A DNA stretch of 16,577 nucleotides from Bacillota bacterium (GTDB lineage Bacteria; Bacillota; Clostridia; Acetivibrionales; DSM-1351): assembly GCA_023395575.1 (NCBI GenBank), contig JAEWZA010000120.1, positions 1 through 16,577 on the forward strand, written 5' to 3'. This document shows positions 1 through 8,290 of the stretch, piece by piece (the first letter of the stretch is position 1; every line of letters starts with the position of its first letter). The position numbers and the translations under genes were made by a program. Below the pieces are notes generated by a model. That model was not told the origin of the DNA, did not search any database, and saw only the letters and a list, made by a program, of their open reading frames with translations.

Positions 1-737
1 GCATAGCCTAGTGGGATGTCCATATCTGTTACTATTGCAGCTGTACGCCTGCCAGTATTTTCTCCGATTTTAACCATCTCATATGCTAATTTAACTGAGT
101 CTTCTAAAGTTTTCATAAAAGCACCGCTGCCTGTTTTTACATCTAAAATAATTCTATCAGCACCTGAGGCTAGTTTTTTACTCATTATGCTGCTTGCAAT
201 TAAAGAAATATTATTAACAGTGGCAGTCACATCTCTCAAAGCGTATAGCTTCTTATCTGCTGGTGCCAAATTACCGGTCTGCCCAGCAATTGATATACCT
301 ATTTCTGTAACATTTTTTATAAAGTCTTCACGAGAGATACTAGTATTAAATCCAGGTATAGCTTCTAATTTATCAACTGTTCCTCCTGTGTGCCCCAAGC
401 CTCTGCCCGACATTTTAGCTACTGGTACTCCGCAAGCAGCAACTATTGGCGCTAAAACGAGGGTTGTTTTGTCACCAACGCCACCGGTGCTATGCTTATC
501 AACCTTTATTCCAGGTATATCAGACAAATCTATCATTTCACCTGAATGAGCCATCACATTAGTCAAGTCTGCTGTTTCTCTTTCATTCATTCCTCTTAGA
601 AAAATTGCCATAAGCAAGGCAGATGCTTGATAATCAGGAATTCTATTATTGCAGTATTCAGTAATAAAATATTCTATCTCTTCTATACTTAGCTCAAATC
701 CATCTCTCTTTTTCTCAATAATATCATACATTCTCAT
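1..737 (-). CDS. pdp: Pyrimidine-nucleoside phosphorylase, 5' part (runs off the window)
   Basis: This is the N-terminal 245 codons of a pyrimidine-nucleoside (thymidine/uridine) phosphorylase, which splits pyrimidine nucleosides with phosphate in nucleoside salvage. The family signature is plain: KHSTGGVGDKTTL around residues 80-92 and SGRGLGHTGGTVDKLE shortly after, then the phosphate and base site region GADRIILDVKTGSGAFMK near residues 198-215. The helical N-terminal domain (MYDIIEKKRDGFELS) is also typical. The ATG at 737 is preceded by GGAGGAAG at good spacing. The C-terminal part lies beyond the left edge. It sits downstream of xerD but behind a strong terminator, so it probably has its own promoter in the 740-915 leader. 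Family assignment is very secure; the choice between Pdp and a stricter thymidine phosphorylase (DeoA) rests on the Firmicute context. Confidence 0.95.
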   Translation of the reverse strand, partial: MRMYDIIEKKRDGFELSIEEIEYFITEYCNNRIPDYQASALLMAIFLRGMNERETADLTNVMAHSGEMIDLSDIPGIKVDKHSTGGVGDKTTLVLAPIVAACGVPVAKMSGRGLGHTGGTVDKLEAIPGFNTSISREDFIKNVTEIGISIAGQTGNLAPADKKLYALRDVTATVNNISLIASSIMSKKLASGADRIILDVKTGSGAFMKTLEDSVKLAYEMVKIGENTGRRTAAIVTDMDIPLGY

Positions 738-915
738 TTTTGCTTCCTCCATGATAGTTTCACTTTAGTTTGTGCCTAAATGGGGCTGAGAGGTTAGTAT
801 TGAACAACATTTGTTTAACTACATCCCGTCACCGACCGAGCATTATTTTGGCAACAAACCATTGATAATGCTACCGCACCAATAGAATTTTATGTGCGAA
901 ATTTGAATTGATAAT
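738..915 (-). promoter_or_regulatory. Leader region of pdp with a stem-loop, unidentified
   Basis: This leader of about 178 bases is less AT-rich than the other intergenic stretches here. On the minus strand it holds a hairpin with 8-bp arms AGCATTAT (872-865) and ATAATGCT (846-839). The 18-base loop can extend the stem with TGG/CCA. GC-rich single-stranded segments follow (GGTCGGTGACGGG near 839-827). I could not match it to a known riboswitch and see no clear sigma-A promoter, so it is listed only as a candidate regulatory leader. Confidence 0.3.
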
Positions 916-946
916 TAAAAAGGGACTACCCATAATGAGTGTCCCC
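916..946 (-). terminator. Rho-independent terminator of xerD
   Basis: On the minus strand, 15 bases after the xerD stop codon, GGGAC (945-941) pairs with GTCCC (926-922). An inner ACTCA/TGGGT stem with a bulged A continues it, and a run of five T follows. It is a compact GC-capped stem with a U-tract and should end the xerD transcript before pdp. Confidence 0.85.
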
Positions 947-960
947 ATAAAAATACAAAA

Positions 961-1845
961 TTAAGCTCTGGGATGAGTTTTTTTGTAAACCTCTTTAATT
1001 TTATTCTTTGCCATTTGAGCATATATTTGAGTTGAAGATATATCTGAATGCCCTAGCATCTCTTGTATTGATCTTAAATCTGCGCCGTTTTCCAGTAAAT
1101 GCGCCGCAAATGAATGTCTCAAAGTATGAGGAGTAATGTCTTTATTAATATTTGCTTGATTCTTATAATGCTTTATTATCTTCCAAAACCCCTGTCTTGT
1201 AAGTCTTTTTCCATTGATGTTTACAAAAAGAGCATCATCATTAACATCTTGTAATAGTAACTTTCTAGACTTTGTTAAATATTCGCGTAATGCTGCAATT
1301 GATATAGTCCCTATTGGAATTGTACGCTCACGGCTACCTTTGTTACATTTAATAAAACTGTTATCCAAATTGATATCATCTATATTCAATGAAATAAGTT
1401 CTGATACTCTAATACCTGTAGCATAGAGTAATTCCAACATAGCTTTATCTCTGATACCCTTTAAATCAAGACATTTAGGTTGTTCAAGAAGTAATTCAAC
1501 CTCCTGAGTCGATAGTATCTGAGGAAGTTTTTTTTCTACTTTTGGGGATTCCAAATCATTTGTAGGGTCATTGTCTATAGCCTTATTTTTATATAGAAAT
1601 TGATAAAAAGATCGAATAGAAGCTAAATTTCTAGAAATTGTGGAGGTTGCTCTACCCTTCTTTTGCAAATGTAAAAGATATGCAATTACAGTAGTCTTAT
1701 TTGTAATAGCAATATTTGTAATATTAATATCATTTAGATATAGAACATATTGTTCAATATCCCTTCTATATGATTGAAGAGTATTGAGGGACAGCCTTTT
1801 ATCTCTCTCAAGGAAATTAATAAATGGTTCTATGTGAACTTCCAT
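961..1845 (-). CDS. xerD: Site-specific tyrosine recombinase XerD-like
   Basis: A 294-residue tyrosine recombinase with the normal two-domain XerC/XerD size. The N-terminal SAM-like core-binding domain covers about residues 1-90. The catalytic domain carries all six expected residues: Arg146 (ATGIRVSEL), Lys169, His240 and Arg243 (HTLRHSFAAH), His266 (LGHSD) and the nucleophile Tyr275 (STQIYAQM). XerC/XerD pairs resolve chromosome dimers at dif. The position beside spoIIM and nudF matches the xerD (ripX) locus of B. subtilis and argues for housekeeping XerD rather than a phage integrase. The ATG at 1845 follows AAAGGAG at about 10 bases. The gene is 160 bases downstream of spoIIM and is closed by a terminator at 916-946. 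Confidence 0.92.
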   Translation of the reverse strand: MEVHIEPFINFLERDKRLSLNTLQSYRRDIEQYVLYLNDINITNIAITNKTTVIAYLLHLQKKGRATSTISRNLASIRSFYQFLYKNKAIDNDPTNDLESPKVEKKLPQILSTQEVELLLEQPKCLDLKGIRDKAMLELLYATGIRVSELISLNIDDINLDNSFIKCNKGSRERTIPIGTISIAALREYLTKSRKLLLQDVNDDALFVNINGKRLTRQGFWKIIKHYKNQANINKDITPHTLRHSFAAHLLENGADLRSIQEMLGHSDISSTQIYAQMAKNKIKEVYKKTHPRA

Positions 1846-2001
1846 TAAACAACGACTCCTTTATTTTCTATTTAAAATAAACTCCTATTATCAAACATAA
1901 CATTAGTTTTCATAATATTTTTGATTCATACTTAATATTCTAATACAAATATTTCTATTTTTAAAGGATTATTTTGTATTTCTATCTAATTTTATCAAAT
2001 A

Positions 2002-2017
2002 ATAGTTAGCTAACTAT
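2002..2017. repeat. 16-bp perfect palindrome over the spoIIM stop codon
   Basis: ATAGTTAGCTAACTAT reads the same on both strands and contains the TAA stop of spoIIM. It could form a small hairpin at the end of the message or be a protein-binding site; no T-run follows directly, so it is a poor terminator. Confidence 0.4.
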
Positions 2018-2647
2018 CCGACTAAGTATATTTAATGTACCCGATGAAATATAAGCATCAAATAATGCTGCAAAAAATAGAAATATTGAGAAAAATATGG
2101 TCAAAAAGCTGTACGGTCCTATCTTCTGTGCAATTATATTTTCAGCTTTATTGGTCTTTTTTATCCATGTTTTTAAAATAGTTCTTGATAATCTTATACC
2201 ATTTACACCAAGTGCAATTAAACAAGGAATAATGATTATCTCCTTTGGTAAAAAGCAAATAGTCGATACCATAATTCCTTTTGCTCCTAATACCCCCATA
2301 ATAACTCCTGAACTGAATCCTGTGGTAAACCCCTTCATGCCTATTATTATATAATATATGGGTATACCAATAACGGTAAATCCTAAAATCCAAAACACTG
2401 CTATAATTTTAAAGTTATCTATCAAAGACATTTTGAATAGTGACATCCTATTAATTTCATCACTATTTAGGAGCTTTAAAAATCCATTCAAATATTTAGT
2501 CATATCATCTTTTTGTTGTAAATCCAAATCGTTAACAGCAAACGACCCTAAAATAATGCCCAGTATGTAAAATAAGAATAAACCTAAAAATGTGTATTTA
2601 TTTTCTTTTATGTTAACTTGAATTACCCTGCCAATTTTTTGTATCAC
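2006..2647 (-). CDS. spoIIM: Stage II sporulation protein M
   Basis: An integral membrane protein of the SpoIIM family, which with SpoIID and SpoIIP drives peptidoglycan remodelling during engulfment of the forespore. About five hydrophobic segments are visible, including one near the N-terminus (TFLGLFLFYILGIILGSFAV), one around FKIIAVFWILGFTVIGIPIYY, a glycine-rich one with GFTTGFSSGVIMGVLGAKG, and a C-terminal one (FLTIFFSIFLFFAALFDAYISS). The first in-frame ATG (2665) has no ribosome-binding site and overlaps a perfect GGAGG. That GGAGG sits 8 bases before an in-frame GTG at 2647, so I chose the GTG, giving 213 residues, very near the B. subtilis length. Position between nudF and xerD supports the call. 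Confidence 0.9.
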   Translation of the reverse strand: MIQKIGRVIQVNIKENKYTFLGLFLFYILGIILGSFAVNDLDLQQKDDMTKYLNGFLKLLNSDEINRMSLFKMSLIDNFKIIAVFWILGFTVIGIPIYYIIIGMKGFTTGFSSGVIMGVLGAKGIMVSTICFLPKEIIIIPCLIALGVNGIRLSRTILKTWIKKTNKAENIIAQKIGPYSFLTIFFSIFLFFAALFDAYISSGTLNILSRIVS

Positions 2648-2912
2648 ACTGTAATCCTCCAACATTTTTTACATACTAATTTGCATATAGACTAGTTTAA
2701 TTATTTCCAATTTGCGACATTTCTCCGCTAGATGTGCAGCACTAAGGTTATTGCACTTTTAATATAGAAATAAAACTATTATATTTTTATGCTATTTAAT
2801 ATTAAATTATAATTAGTATGCTAATAAAATATATGCTGATTACATTGGCTATATTACATAATATAGTACATAAATGAACTATGAACTTCGTACAAAACAT
2901 TAATAATGAAAA

Positions 2913-3455
2913 TTATTTCCCTTTCATTAATCTCTCTGCCATTAAAATCCCTATTATTGTTTTTGCATCTGTTATTTTGTGGTTCATTATCATATCAACT
3001 AACTCGCTGACATGAACCTTTTCAACATCTAAAAATTCATCTTCATCTGCACAGGCTTGTCCTTGAATCAAATCAGTTGCTGTATACATATGAATAACTT
3101 CATTGCAAAAACCAGGAGTTGTATGAATACTAATTAAATGCTCAATTTTTCCTGCTCTTAATCCTGTCTCCTCCATTAATTCTCTTTCTGCACAAACCTT
3201 TGGGTCTTCTTTTGCAGAGTCCAGTTTTCCGGCAGGTAACTCTAAAGTTGTAATATCAAGCGGCTTTCTAAACTGCTTTACCATGTATAGCTCACCTTTT
3301 TCATTAATAGGAATCACAACAGAAGCTCCTGGATGTAAAACAATATCTCTCGTCGCTTCCTTTCCATTTGGAAGGCTAACAGTTAGGTTTTGTACTTTAA
3401 TTATGTTACCATTATATATCTCTTCAGTTTTTAACGTTTTTTCGGTGTACTCCAT
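2913..3455 (-). CDS. nudF: NUDIX hydrolase, ADP-ribose pyrophosphatase type
   Basis: A 180-residue Nudix protein of the ADP-ribose pyrophosphatase (NudF/YqkG) type, expected to cleave ADP-ribose to AMP and ribose-5-phosphate. The Nudix box is GKLD...ERELMEETGL at about residues 76-99 with the REL-EE metal-binding glutamates intact. The G-to-R spacing is one residue longer than the textbook box, apparently an extra residue in the loop after GKLD. Upstream lies the usual QFRKP substrate strand and LELPAGK. The first in-frame ATG (3470) overlaps the GGAGGAG that serves the ATG at 3455, so the shorter start is preferred. It begins 17 bases after rnhA stops, which suggests one operon. Confidence 0.9.
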   Translation of the reverse strand: MEYTEKTLKTEEIYNGNIIKVQNLTVSLPNGKEATRDIVLHPGASVVIPINEKGELYMVKQFRKPLDITTLELPAGKLDSAKEDPKVCAERELMEETGLRAGKIEHLISIHTTPGFCNEVIHMYTATDLIQGQACADEDEFLDVEKVHVSELVDMIMNHKITDAKTIIGILMAERLMKGK

Positions 3456-3472
3456 CAAATTCTCCTCCATTT

Positions 3473-3913
3473 TTAGTTGCTATTTAACTTAATCTCAGTG
3501 GTCGCAAGCTTGTCACATAGATTGTTATATTCATTGTCTGCATGTCCTTTTACTTTTATCCAATTAATTCTATGATAATTAGAAAGCCTGACCAGCTCTT
3601 TCCAAAGCTCTACATTTTTTACTTCTTCATTTTTATTTCTTTTCCACCCATTTTTAATCCATTTATCAAGCCAGCCTTGTTGAAAAGCATTTATCAGATA
3701 AGCACTGTCACTGTATAAATTAACGCTGCAAGGTTCCTTGAGTTTCTTTAAGGCTTCAAGAGCTGCTGTCAATTCCATTTTGTTATTTGTAGTTTCTTTT
3801 TCAAAACCAGACATTTCAATTTTATGTTCGCCATACATTAGTATAGCTCCCCATCCACCTGGACCAGGGTTTCCAGAACAAGCTCCATCAGTATATATTT
3901 CTATCTGCTTCAT
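3473..3913 (-). CDS. rnhA: Ribonuclease HI
   Basis: Type 1 RNase H, which degrades the RNA strand of RNA-DNA hybrids in the cytoplasm. From the ATG at 3913 it is 146 residues and opens MKQIEIYTDGACSGNPGPGG, the classic RNase HI start. All four acidic catalytic residues are present: Asp9, Glu47 (NNKMELTAALEAL), Asp69 (YSDSAYLI) and Asp134 (LCDKLA), plus His124 in KGHAD. A longer reading frame begins at a TTG (3937) but has no ribosome-binding site. GGAGG lies only 3 bases before the chosen ATG, unusually close, so the start is likely but not certain. It is followed at once by nudF. Confidence 0.94.
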   Translation of the reverse strand: MKQIEIYTDGACSGNPGPGGWGAILMYGEHKIEMSGFEKETTNNKMELTAALEALKKLKEPCSVNLYSDSAYLINAFQQGWLDKWIKNGWKRNKNEEVKNVELWKELVRLSNYHRINWIKVKGHADNEYNNLCDKLATTEIKLNSN

Positions 3914-4046
3914 ACGCCTCCATACTATGTATATCAACTGATTTATCAGTTTTTTTGTAATGTTTTATTTGTTTACAAATATATCTGTAGTTATCCTTTT
4001 TAGCTATATTTGTAGCTCATAGAAAACCTTATTTTTCAAAAACACA

Positions 4047-4859
4047 TTAACCGTATATCTTTCCAAGCTCTTGAGCTTTCTTTGTACATTCATTCATGGC
4101 TTGTATAATGGAATTTCTAAAGCCATTCTTTTCTAATGCAGCAACTGCCTCAATAGTTGTCCCTGCTGGTGAACACACCTGATCTTTTAATTCTCCAGGG
4201 TGTTTTCCTGTCTCAGCCACCATTTTTGCACTGCCTGCAACAGCTTGTGATGCAAGTCTATATGCTGTTTGCCTAGGTATACCTGAAAGAACGGCTGCAT
4301 CAGCCATTGCCTCAATCAACATAAAAATATATGCAGGGCTGCTTGAAGTAAGAGCAACCACTTCGCTCATAAGCCTCTCCTCCATACATTCAACCTTACC
4401 GAGAGCTCCTAGTACACTAATAGCATCATTAATATCATCATTATTGACAGCATCATCAAAACTTATAAGTGTCATTCCCTCACCTATAATAGCAGGTGTA
4501 TTGGGTAATGCCCTTATAACTTTTTTATTATCACCAAGTACCGTCTTATATGACTTTAGTGGAATTCCTGCTGCAATACTGATAAGAACCTTATCTTGAG
4601 AAAATACTTCCTTTATATCAGATAAAACAGTCTTAACCACATTGGGCTTAACTGCTACTACTACAAAATCACTTTTTTGTGTTAGCTTCAATGAATCAGC
4701 CTCAGCTATTACACCTGTCTCTTCACAAAACATCTGTAATTTTTGTTTATCTGTATCAAATACATAAATATCTGAAGGCTCAAGAATTTTTGCTTTTATA
4801 ATTCCTTTAATCATTGCCGAACCCATAGCACCAGTTCCTATAAAACCTATTTTGTTCAT
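4047..4859 (-). CDS. proC: Pyrroline-5-carboxylate reductase
   Basis: A 270-residue enzyme of the last step of proline synthesis, reducing 1-pyrroline-5-carboxylate to proline with NAD(P)H. The N-terminal Rossmann motif is GFIGTGAMG (residues 5-13). The conserved dimerisation and substrate region follows, with TSSSPAY at 171-177 and VCSPAGTTIEA near 228-238. The family's C-terminal EKNGFR...I...AMNECTKKAQELG is also present. The length is the family norm. The ATG at 4859 follows AAGGAG with about 9 bases. It is the first gene of the minus-strand run leading to rnhA and nudF, although 133 bases separate it from rnhA and I see no convincing terminator between them. Confidence 0.96.
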   Translation of the reverse strand: MNKIGFIGTGAMGSAMIKGIIKAKILEPSDIYVFDTDKQKLQMFCEETGVIAEADSLKLTQKSDFVVVAVKPNVVKTVLSDIKEVFSQDKVLISIAAGIPLKSYKTVLGDNKKVIRALPNTPAIIGEGMTLISFDDAVNNDDINDAISVLGALGKVECMEERLMSEVVALTSSSPAYIFMLIEAMADAAVLSGIPRQTAYRLASQAVAGSAKMVAETGKHPGELKDQVCSPAGTTIEAVAALEKNGFRNSIIQAMNECTKKAQELGKIYG

Positions 4860-4891
4860 AAAAGTGTTCTCCTTACATGTCTTTTGTATTA

Positions 4892-4920
4892 ATACTATTA
4901 TAATACTAATTATGGTTCAA
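4892..4920 (-). promoter_or_regulatory. Possible sigma-A promoter of proC
   Basis: On the minus strand TTGAAC (4920-4915) lies 17 bases before TAGTAT (4897-4892), about 33 bases upstream of the proC start. Each hexamer matches four of six consensus bases, so this is only a weak candidate. Confidence 0.3.
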
Positions 4921-5037
4921 TTGCTATAGCACTTGCATAAAAATAAGCCTTCTACAGTTGCCAAGGTTTATTATTTGTTGACTGTGCTAATATTTAATAA
5001 TTTTTGTCTTATTGTAACTACAATTATAAGTAAATAT

Positions 5038-5077
5038 TGCAAAAAGAAATGACACAAGTTTGATAGCCTGTGTCATT
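5038..5077 (-). terminator. Rho-independent terminator of the lactate-permease-like gene
   Basis: Perfect inverted arms ATGACACA (5049-5056) and TGTGTCAT (5069-5076), extendable by one A-T pair, enclose a 12-base loop. On the minus strand TTTCTTTTT follows. It lies about 50 bases past the stop of the 5125-6720 gene and so ends that transcript before proC. Confidence 0.8.
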
Positions 5078-5124
5078 AAATATCCAGAAAACCCAAAATA
5101 CAATTAGTTATTCATATTTATAAA

Positions 5125-6720
5125 TTAAATGCTTACACCAATCTTTAATAATATCAATGCAAAAATTGAGGTTATAGTTATTAAAATAAGCGCGAATATA
5201 AATGCCATCTTGATTACCTTATTTTCTTCACCCAGTTTATCTATTGAAGCAGCTGCATTCTGTAACTTTGCCGGAGATATAACACTTGCTAATCCACCAC
5301 CAAAAGCCAAAGCCGCTGTAACAATAATCAATCCGTTTGTTCCTAAATTCAACTTACTAGCAGTTTCCATTGTATAGTTGGCAAACATAGCAATAGTAGA
5401 TGCTTCACTACCAGAAATAAATCCTCCAAACATTCCTATAAACCCTGTAATAAATCCATATGCATTGTCAAAAGCGCTTGCTGATGATTCTGCTAAAACC
5501 TTAATCATGCTATTTGTTTCATATTTCATTGCTTCCAAACTCCAACCAGAGTAATTCATTATTTCTCCGATTGCAAAGAATATAGCAGCTGAGAAAACAG
5601 GTTTTGGAGCTCTCTTCCACCAAACTGCTACAGATGCTTTAATTTCTGTAAGCTTTGGTTTCATAACGAGCATTGACAAAAATACAGCTACAGCAATCCA
5701 TGTATATGCATTCCACAAAGCTCTAGTTGCAATTGGTTTTCCATCAACTGCAATACCGCTGATAGGAAGCTTAAGATTATAAAGAAAATCATAAATTGGT
5801 TTTGGAAGGTTCAATGCCAAAATCAAACCTACTAATATAATCCAAGGACTTAATGCCTTCCAAAGAGGGTACTGCTTCTCATAAGCTATTTCCTCTTCTG
5901 TCAGCTTACTTCTATCAAATAATTTTTTACCTGTTACTTTAAGGTACAATGCCATAGTAAATATTACCGCTATACCACAAAGAACACCTGTTAATGTTAC
6001 CAAATTGTCAACTTTATTTGTAAAATATGCAACAACTGCAATAGTAGCTCCAGTTACGATACATGGTAAAAAGCCTTTTTTTATGCCTCTCCATTTGTCA
6101 ACTATATATAACATGCAAAAACCAATTAAGGTTGATACTAACGGTAAGAAATAGTAAAAAACACTTCCTGCCTGTGATGGTGTTATTTCGTTGCCAGGTC
6201 CTAAATATCTATTTGCGAAATCTAAAAATGCAACTAATGGAGCACCTAATAATGAGTATGTACAAAGGGAATCATATCCTATAGCAGGCAATCCTATTGC
6301 AACAGTTGTTGAATATCCCATTGCTAAGAGGATGGGCGGCAATAATGAAACAGGAGTTGCTCCTACTGATACCATCAATGTACCAAAACCTATGTTTATC
6401 ATCATAATCTGAACTGCTTTGTTATCACTGGAAATTGTTTTAATAAAAATAATAATTCTCTTTAATGCCCCTGACTTCTCCATATATGCCATCATAAATA
6501 AAGAAGTTAAAACAATTAATGAAACCGGAAATGATCTGAGAATACCTGATGCTGTTGATTTAAGAACTACCTCCAAGGAAGTTTTGAAAAATAGAATTGC
6601 CACAGCAGATACACAAATCCAACCAGCAATACCGCTGACATCTGCTGATTTCTTAAAAATTAAAAGCATACATACTATTACCACAATAGGTAATAGTGTC
6701 AATAACAGCTGACCTTCCAT
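5125..6720 (-). CDS. lctP: L-lactate permease family transporter
   Basis: A 531-residue polytopic membrane protein of the L-lactate permease (LctP/LldP) family, which imports lactate and related hydroxyacids with protons. Roughly a dozen hydrophobic spans alternate with short loops. Family-like motifs are GYDSLCTYSLLGAPLVAFLD in the first half, GMFGGFISGSEASTIAMF in the second half, and near the C-terminus ISPAKLQNAAASIDKLGEE, which corresponds to the conserved ISPQ-like segment of LldP. The actual substrate cannot be read from the sequence. The longest frame starts at a TTG (6738) whose codons overlap a perfect GGAGG. The ATG at 6720, 9 bases after GGAGG, is the better start. It is a single-gene unit with a terminator on each side. 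Confidence 0.82.
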   Translation of the reverse strand: MEGQLLLTLLPIVVIVCMLLIFKKSADVSGIAGWICVSAVAILFFKTSLEVVLKSTASGILRSFPVSLIVLTSLFMMAYMEKSGALKRIIIFIKTISSDNKAVQIMMINIGFGTLMVSVGATPVSLLPPILLAMGYSTTVAIGLPAIGYDSLCTYSLLGAPLVAFLDFANRYLGPGNEITPSQAGSVFYYFLPLVSTLIGFCMLYIVDKWRGIKKGFLPCIVTGATIAVVAYFTNKVDNLVTLTGVLCGIAVIFTMALYLKVTGKKLFDRSKLTEEEIAYEKQYPLWKALSPWIILVGLILALNLPKPIYDFLYNLKLPISGIAVDGKPIATRALWNAYTWIAVAVFLSMLVMKPKLTEIKASVAVWWKRAPKPVFSAAIFFAIGEIMNYSGWSLEAMKYETNSMIKVLAESSASAFDNAYGFITGFIGMFGGFISGSEASTIAMFANYTMETASKLNLGTNGLIIVTAALAFGGGLASVISPAKLQNAAASIDKLGEENKVIKMAFIFALILITITSIFALILLKIGVSI

Positions 6721-6840
6721 ATTAACCGTCCTCCACAAAAAAATATTTTACAACCCATTTTACGTCTAAAACATAGTAGCTTTGATTTCTAAATTGCCTA
6801 CTTATAAACTTCAGTCATTATTTTAATACAAATTAACATA

Positions 6841-6876
6841 AAAATAAAGTGTATTTTTGAAATTACACTTTATTTT
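6841..6876 (-). terminator. Terminator of the lysozyme-fold gene, bidirectional in shape
   Basis: Perfect 13-bp arms AAAATAAAGTGTA (6841-6853) and TACACTTTATTTT (6864-6876) enclose a 10-base loop. The T-rich end of the stem acts as the U-tract on either strand. It lies about 40 bases after the stop of the 6917-7906 gene. Since no plus-strand gene reads into it, its use is probably on the minus strand. Confidence 0.65.
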
Positions 6877-6916
6877 GACATATATTTATGAGAAAAATTA
6901 TTTAATTTAAAAAATG

Positions 6917-7906
6917 CTAATTTTTTGCTTCAAATTTATATAGTTTAGATATAATTTTATAATACCGATATGTTTCTTGTGCATACCTTTCTTTTGTTTT
7001 AACAGGGCCTATTGTTTTAGGAATACTTGATTGATTATACTCTTCTAATACTTTATGTACCTGCTCAACATTTAGATTATGTAAATTAATTGATTTATTT
7101 CCAGTTAGTGTTATAGCCCTTGCCCTAAGCTGAACTGCACAAAAATAAACAGCTTGGTTTGGATCCTGCAGCATTTCAATAATTTCCTCATCAGTTTTAT
7201 TAGCTATTATAGACTCTTTTCCATGAACAGTATTTTCATTATAGCGAACATTTTCAACACCTATCTGACAGATACCTATTGATTTTCCACCTATAATGCC
7301 AACTCCGTCAAGAATATCCTCCTGCCCCAAAAACATCATTTCTCTAAATAATACTGACGCAAGTAAAGCTTTTGGCATTTTCTGAGCCTTTGCAGTTTTT
7401 TCAATTACGTCATCTAACTTTTTAAGTGCATTCATTGTATATTCAAAATTAAAAATATAATAAAAATCAAAATTTTTGTGCCTATAGGAATCCTCTTCAA
7501 TTTGCTTTTTCAGTTCATTTGAAATACTCTGGTATTTTTTATATTGTTCTATGTATTCACTCATTGACTTACTTGAGGCTTCATTCTTACTCTTTTGAGG
7601 CAAATAGTCTTGATATCCTGCATTAACTGAAGAAGCATCTTCTCCAGATATTTTAATGGCATCTTGCTGATATCTAATAGTATTATCCGAAATATATCCT
7701 GCTGTATTTTCATAAGAATAATTATCAGCTAATATTCCCATTTCACCAAACATATATTTCATCTCCTTTTCTTTAAGGAGCTCAACTTTGTTACTAATAA
7801 ATCCTGTTATATTAAATATACTATTTGAACAGTACAATAGCGCACAGCATAACATAATTAAAATTAAAGAAAAAGAACACTTTTTCTTTAATTTATAAAT
7901 TTTCAT
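6917..7906 (-). CDS. Membrane-anchored lysozyme/transglycosylase-fold protein
   Basis: I do not recognise a named gene. From the preferred ATG (7906, 10 bases after GGGGGA) the protein has 329 residues. It has a basic N-terminus (KIYKLKKKC), one hydrophobic anchor at about residues 10-26, then a polar, partly coiled-coil linker (to about 150). The C-terminal domain at about 155-310 looks like a lysozyme-like transglycosylase: a candidate catalytic Glu189 in LASVLFREMM, then SIGICQIGV (210-217), DPNQAVYFCAVQL in a following helix, and EEYNQS near 288-293. This E, GxxQ, YN order is that of SLT-type lytic transglycosylases. A cell-wall cleaving role on the outer face of the membrane is an inference. 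It has its own strong promoter and terminator, so it is likely monocistronic. Confidence 0.6.
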   Translation of the reverse strand: MKIYKLKKKCSFSLILIMLCCALLYCSNSIFNITGFISNKVELLKEKEMKYMFGEMGILADNYSYENTAGYISDNTIRYQQDAIKISGEDASSVNAGYQDYLPQKSKNEASSKSMSEYIEQYKKYQSISNELKKQIEEDSYRHKNFDFYYIFNFEYTMNALKKLDDVIEKTAKAQKMPKALLASVLFREMMFLGQEDILDGVGIIGGKSIGICQIGVENVRYNENTVHGKESIIANKTDEEIIEMLQDPNQAVYFCAVQLRARAITLTGNKSINLHNLNVEQVHKVLEEYNQSSIPKTIGPVKTKERYAQETYRYYKIISKLYKFEAKN

Positions 7907-8002
7907 ATTAATTGTTTCCCCCATAATGTTGCAATTTTAAAATCAATACAAATAATAGTTCGAATACATATTATAATTGGGAGTTATATTTATCCCTTAA
8001 AT

Positions 8003-8031
8003 GTTATACCTACAAATCAAATAATTGTCAA
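8003..8031 (-). promoter_or_regulatory. Sigma-A promoter of the lysozyme-fold gene
   Basis: On the minus strand a perfect TTGACA (8031-8026) lies exactly 17 bases before TATAAC (8008-8003). The start codon is about 100 bases downstream. This is one of the two best vegetative promoters in the window. Confidence 0.7.
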
Positions 8032-8166
8032 TTGTTCAAAACATTTAAAATACCCGAAAATTTAGATTCTGGCACTGATTATACTTAAATTTAATGCATA
8101 AAGTGCTTATTCCTTTTAACTAGTCGATATTACTCAATCCCTTGATTTTTCTATGTTTTAGGCCAA

Positions 8167-8216
8167 AATAATGAACAAAAAGCCATGAGAAAGTCCATTG
8201 CTTTTTGTTCATTATT
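8167..8216 (-). terminator. Terminator of the beta-CASP gene, 17-bp perfect stem
   Basis: AATAATGAACAAAAAGC (8167-8183) and GCTTTTTGTTCATTATT (8200-8216) are perfect inverted arms of 17 bp around a 16-base loop. It stands 75 bases after the stop of the 8291-9922 gene. T-rich sequence (ATTATTTTGG on the minus strand) closes and follows the stem. The stem is long for a terminator but no other role is apparent. Confidence 0.6.
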
Positions 8217-8290
8217 AACGAATCAACTTACCTAACTAAAAAAATAGGAACCCAATTTATCAATGGAAAGCTGAGTTTTATCTCTTCAAG

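Larger units (their letters stand above)
7907..8290. other. Intergenic region between the beta-CASP gene and the lysozyme-fold gene
   Basis: These 384 bases hold the promoter of the downstream minus-strand gene (8003-8031) and the terminator of the upstream one (8167-8216). I see no small gene, RNA or repeat in the remainder, which is plain AT-rich sequence. Confidence 0.6.

Noticed and set aside
16..549. Long open frame on the plus strand opposite pdp
   Set aside because: It is antisense to a clearly conserved enzyme, has no ribosome-binding site and resembles no protein family.
781..797. GGGGCTGAGAGG on the plus strand, like the start of a TPP riboswitch
   Set aside because: It is on the strand opposite to pdp, no second TPP core (CTGA...GGATAATGCC-like) follows, and no thiamine gene lies downstream.
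2790..2850. Possible sigma-E promoter for spoIIM (GCATATA and CATACTAA on the minus strand)
   Set aside because: The two boxes are only about 9 bases apart, too close for a sigma-E promoter; the true promoter could not be placed.
3936..3955. AACTGAT/ATCAGTT hairpin followed by T-run on the plus strand
   Set aside because: The stem is weak with a two-base loop, and no plus-strand gene reads into it.
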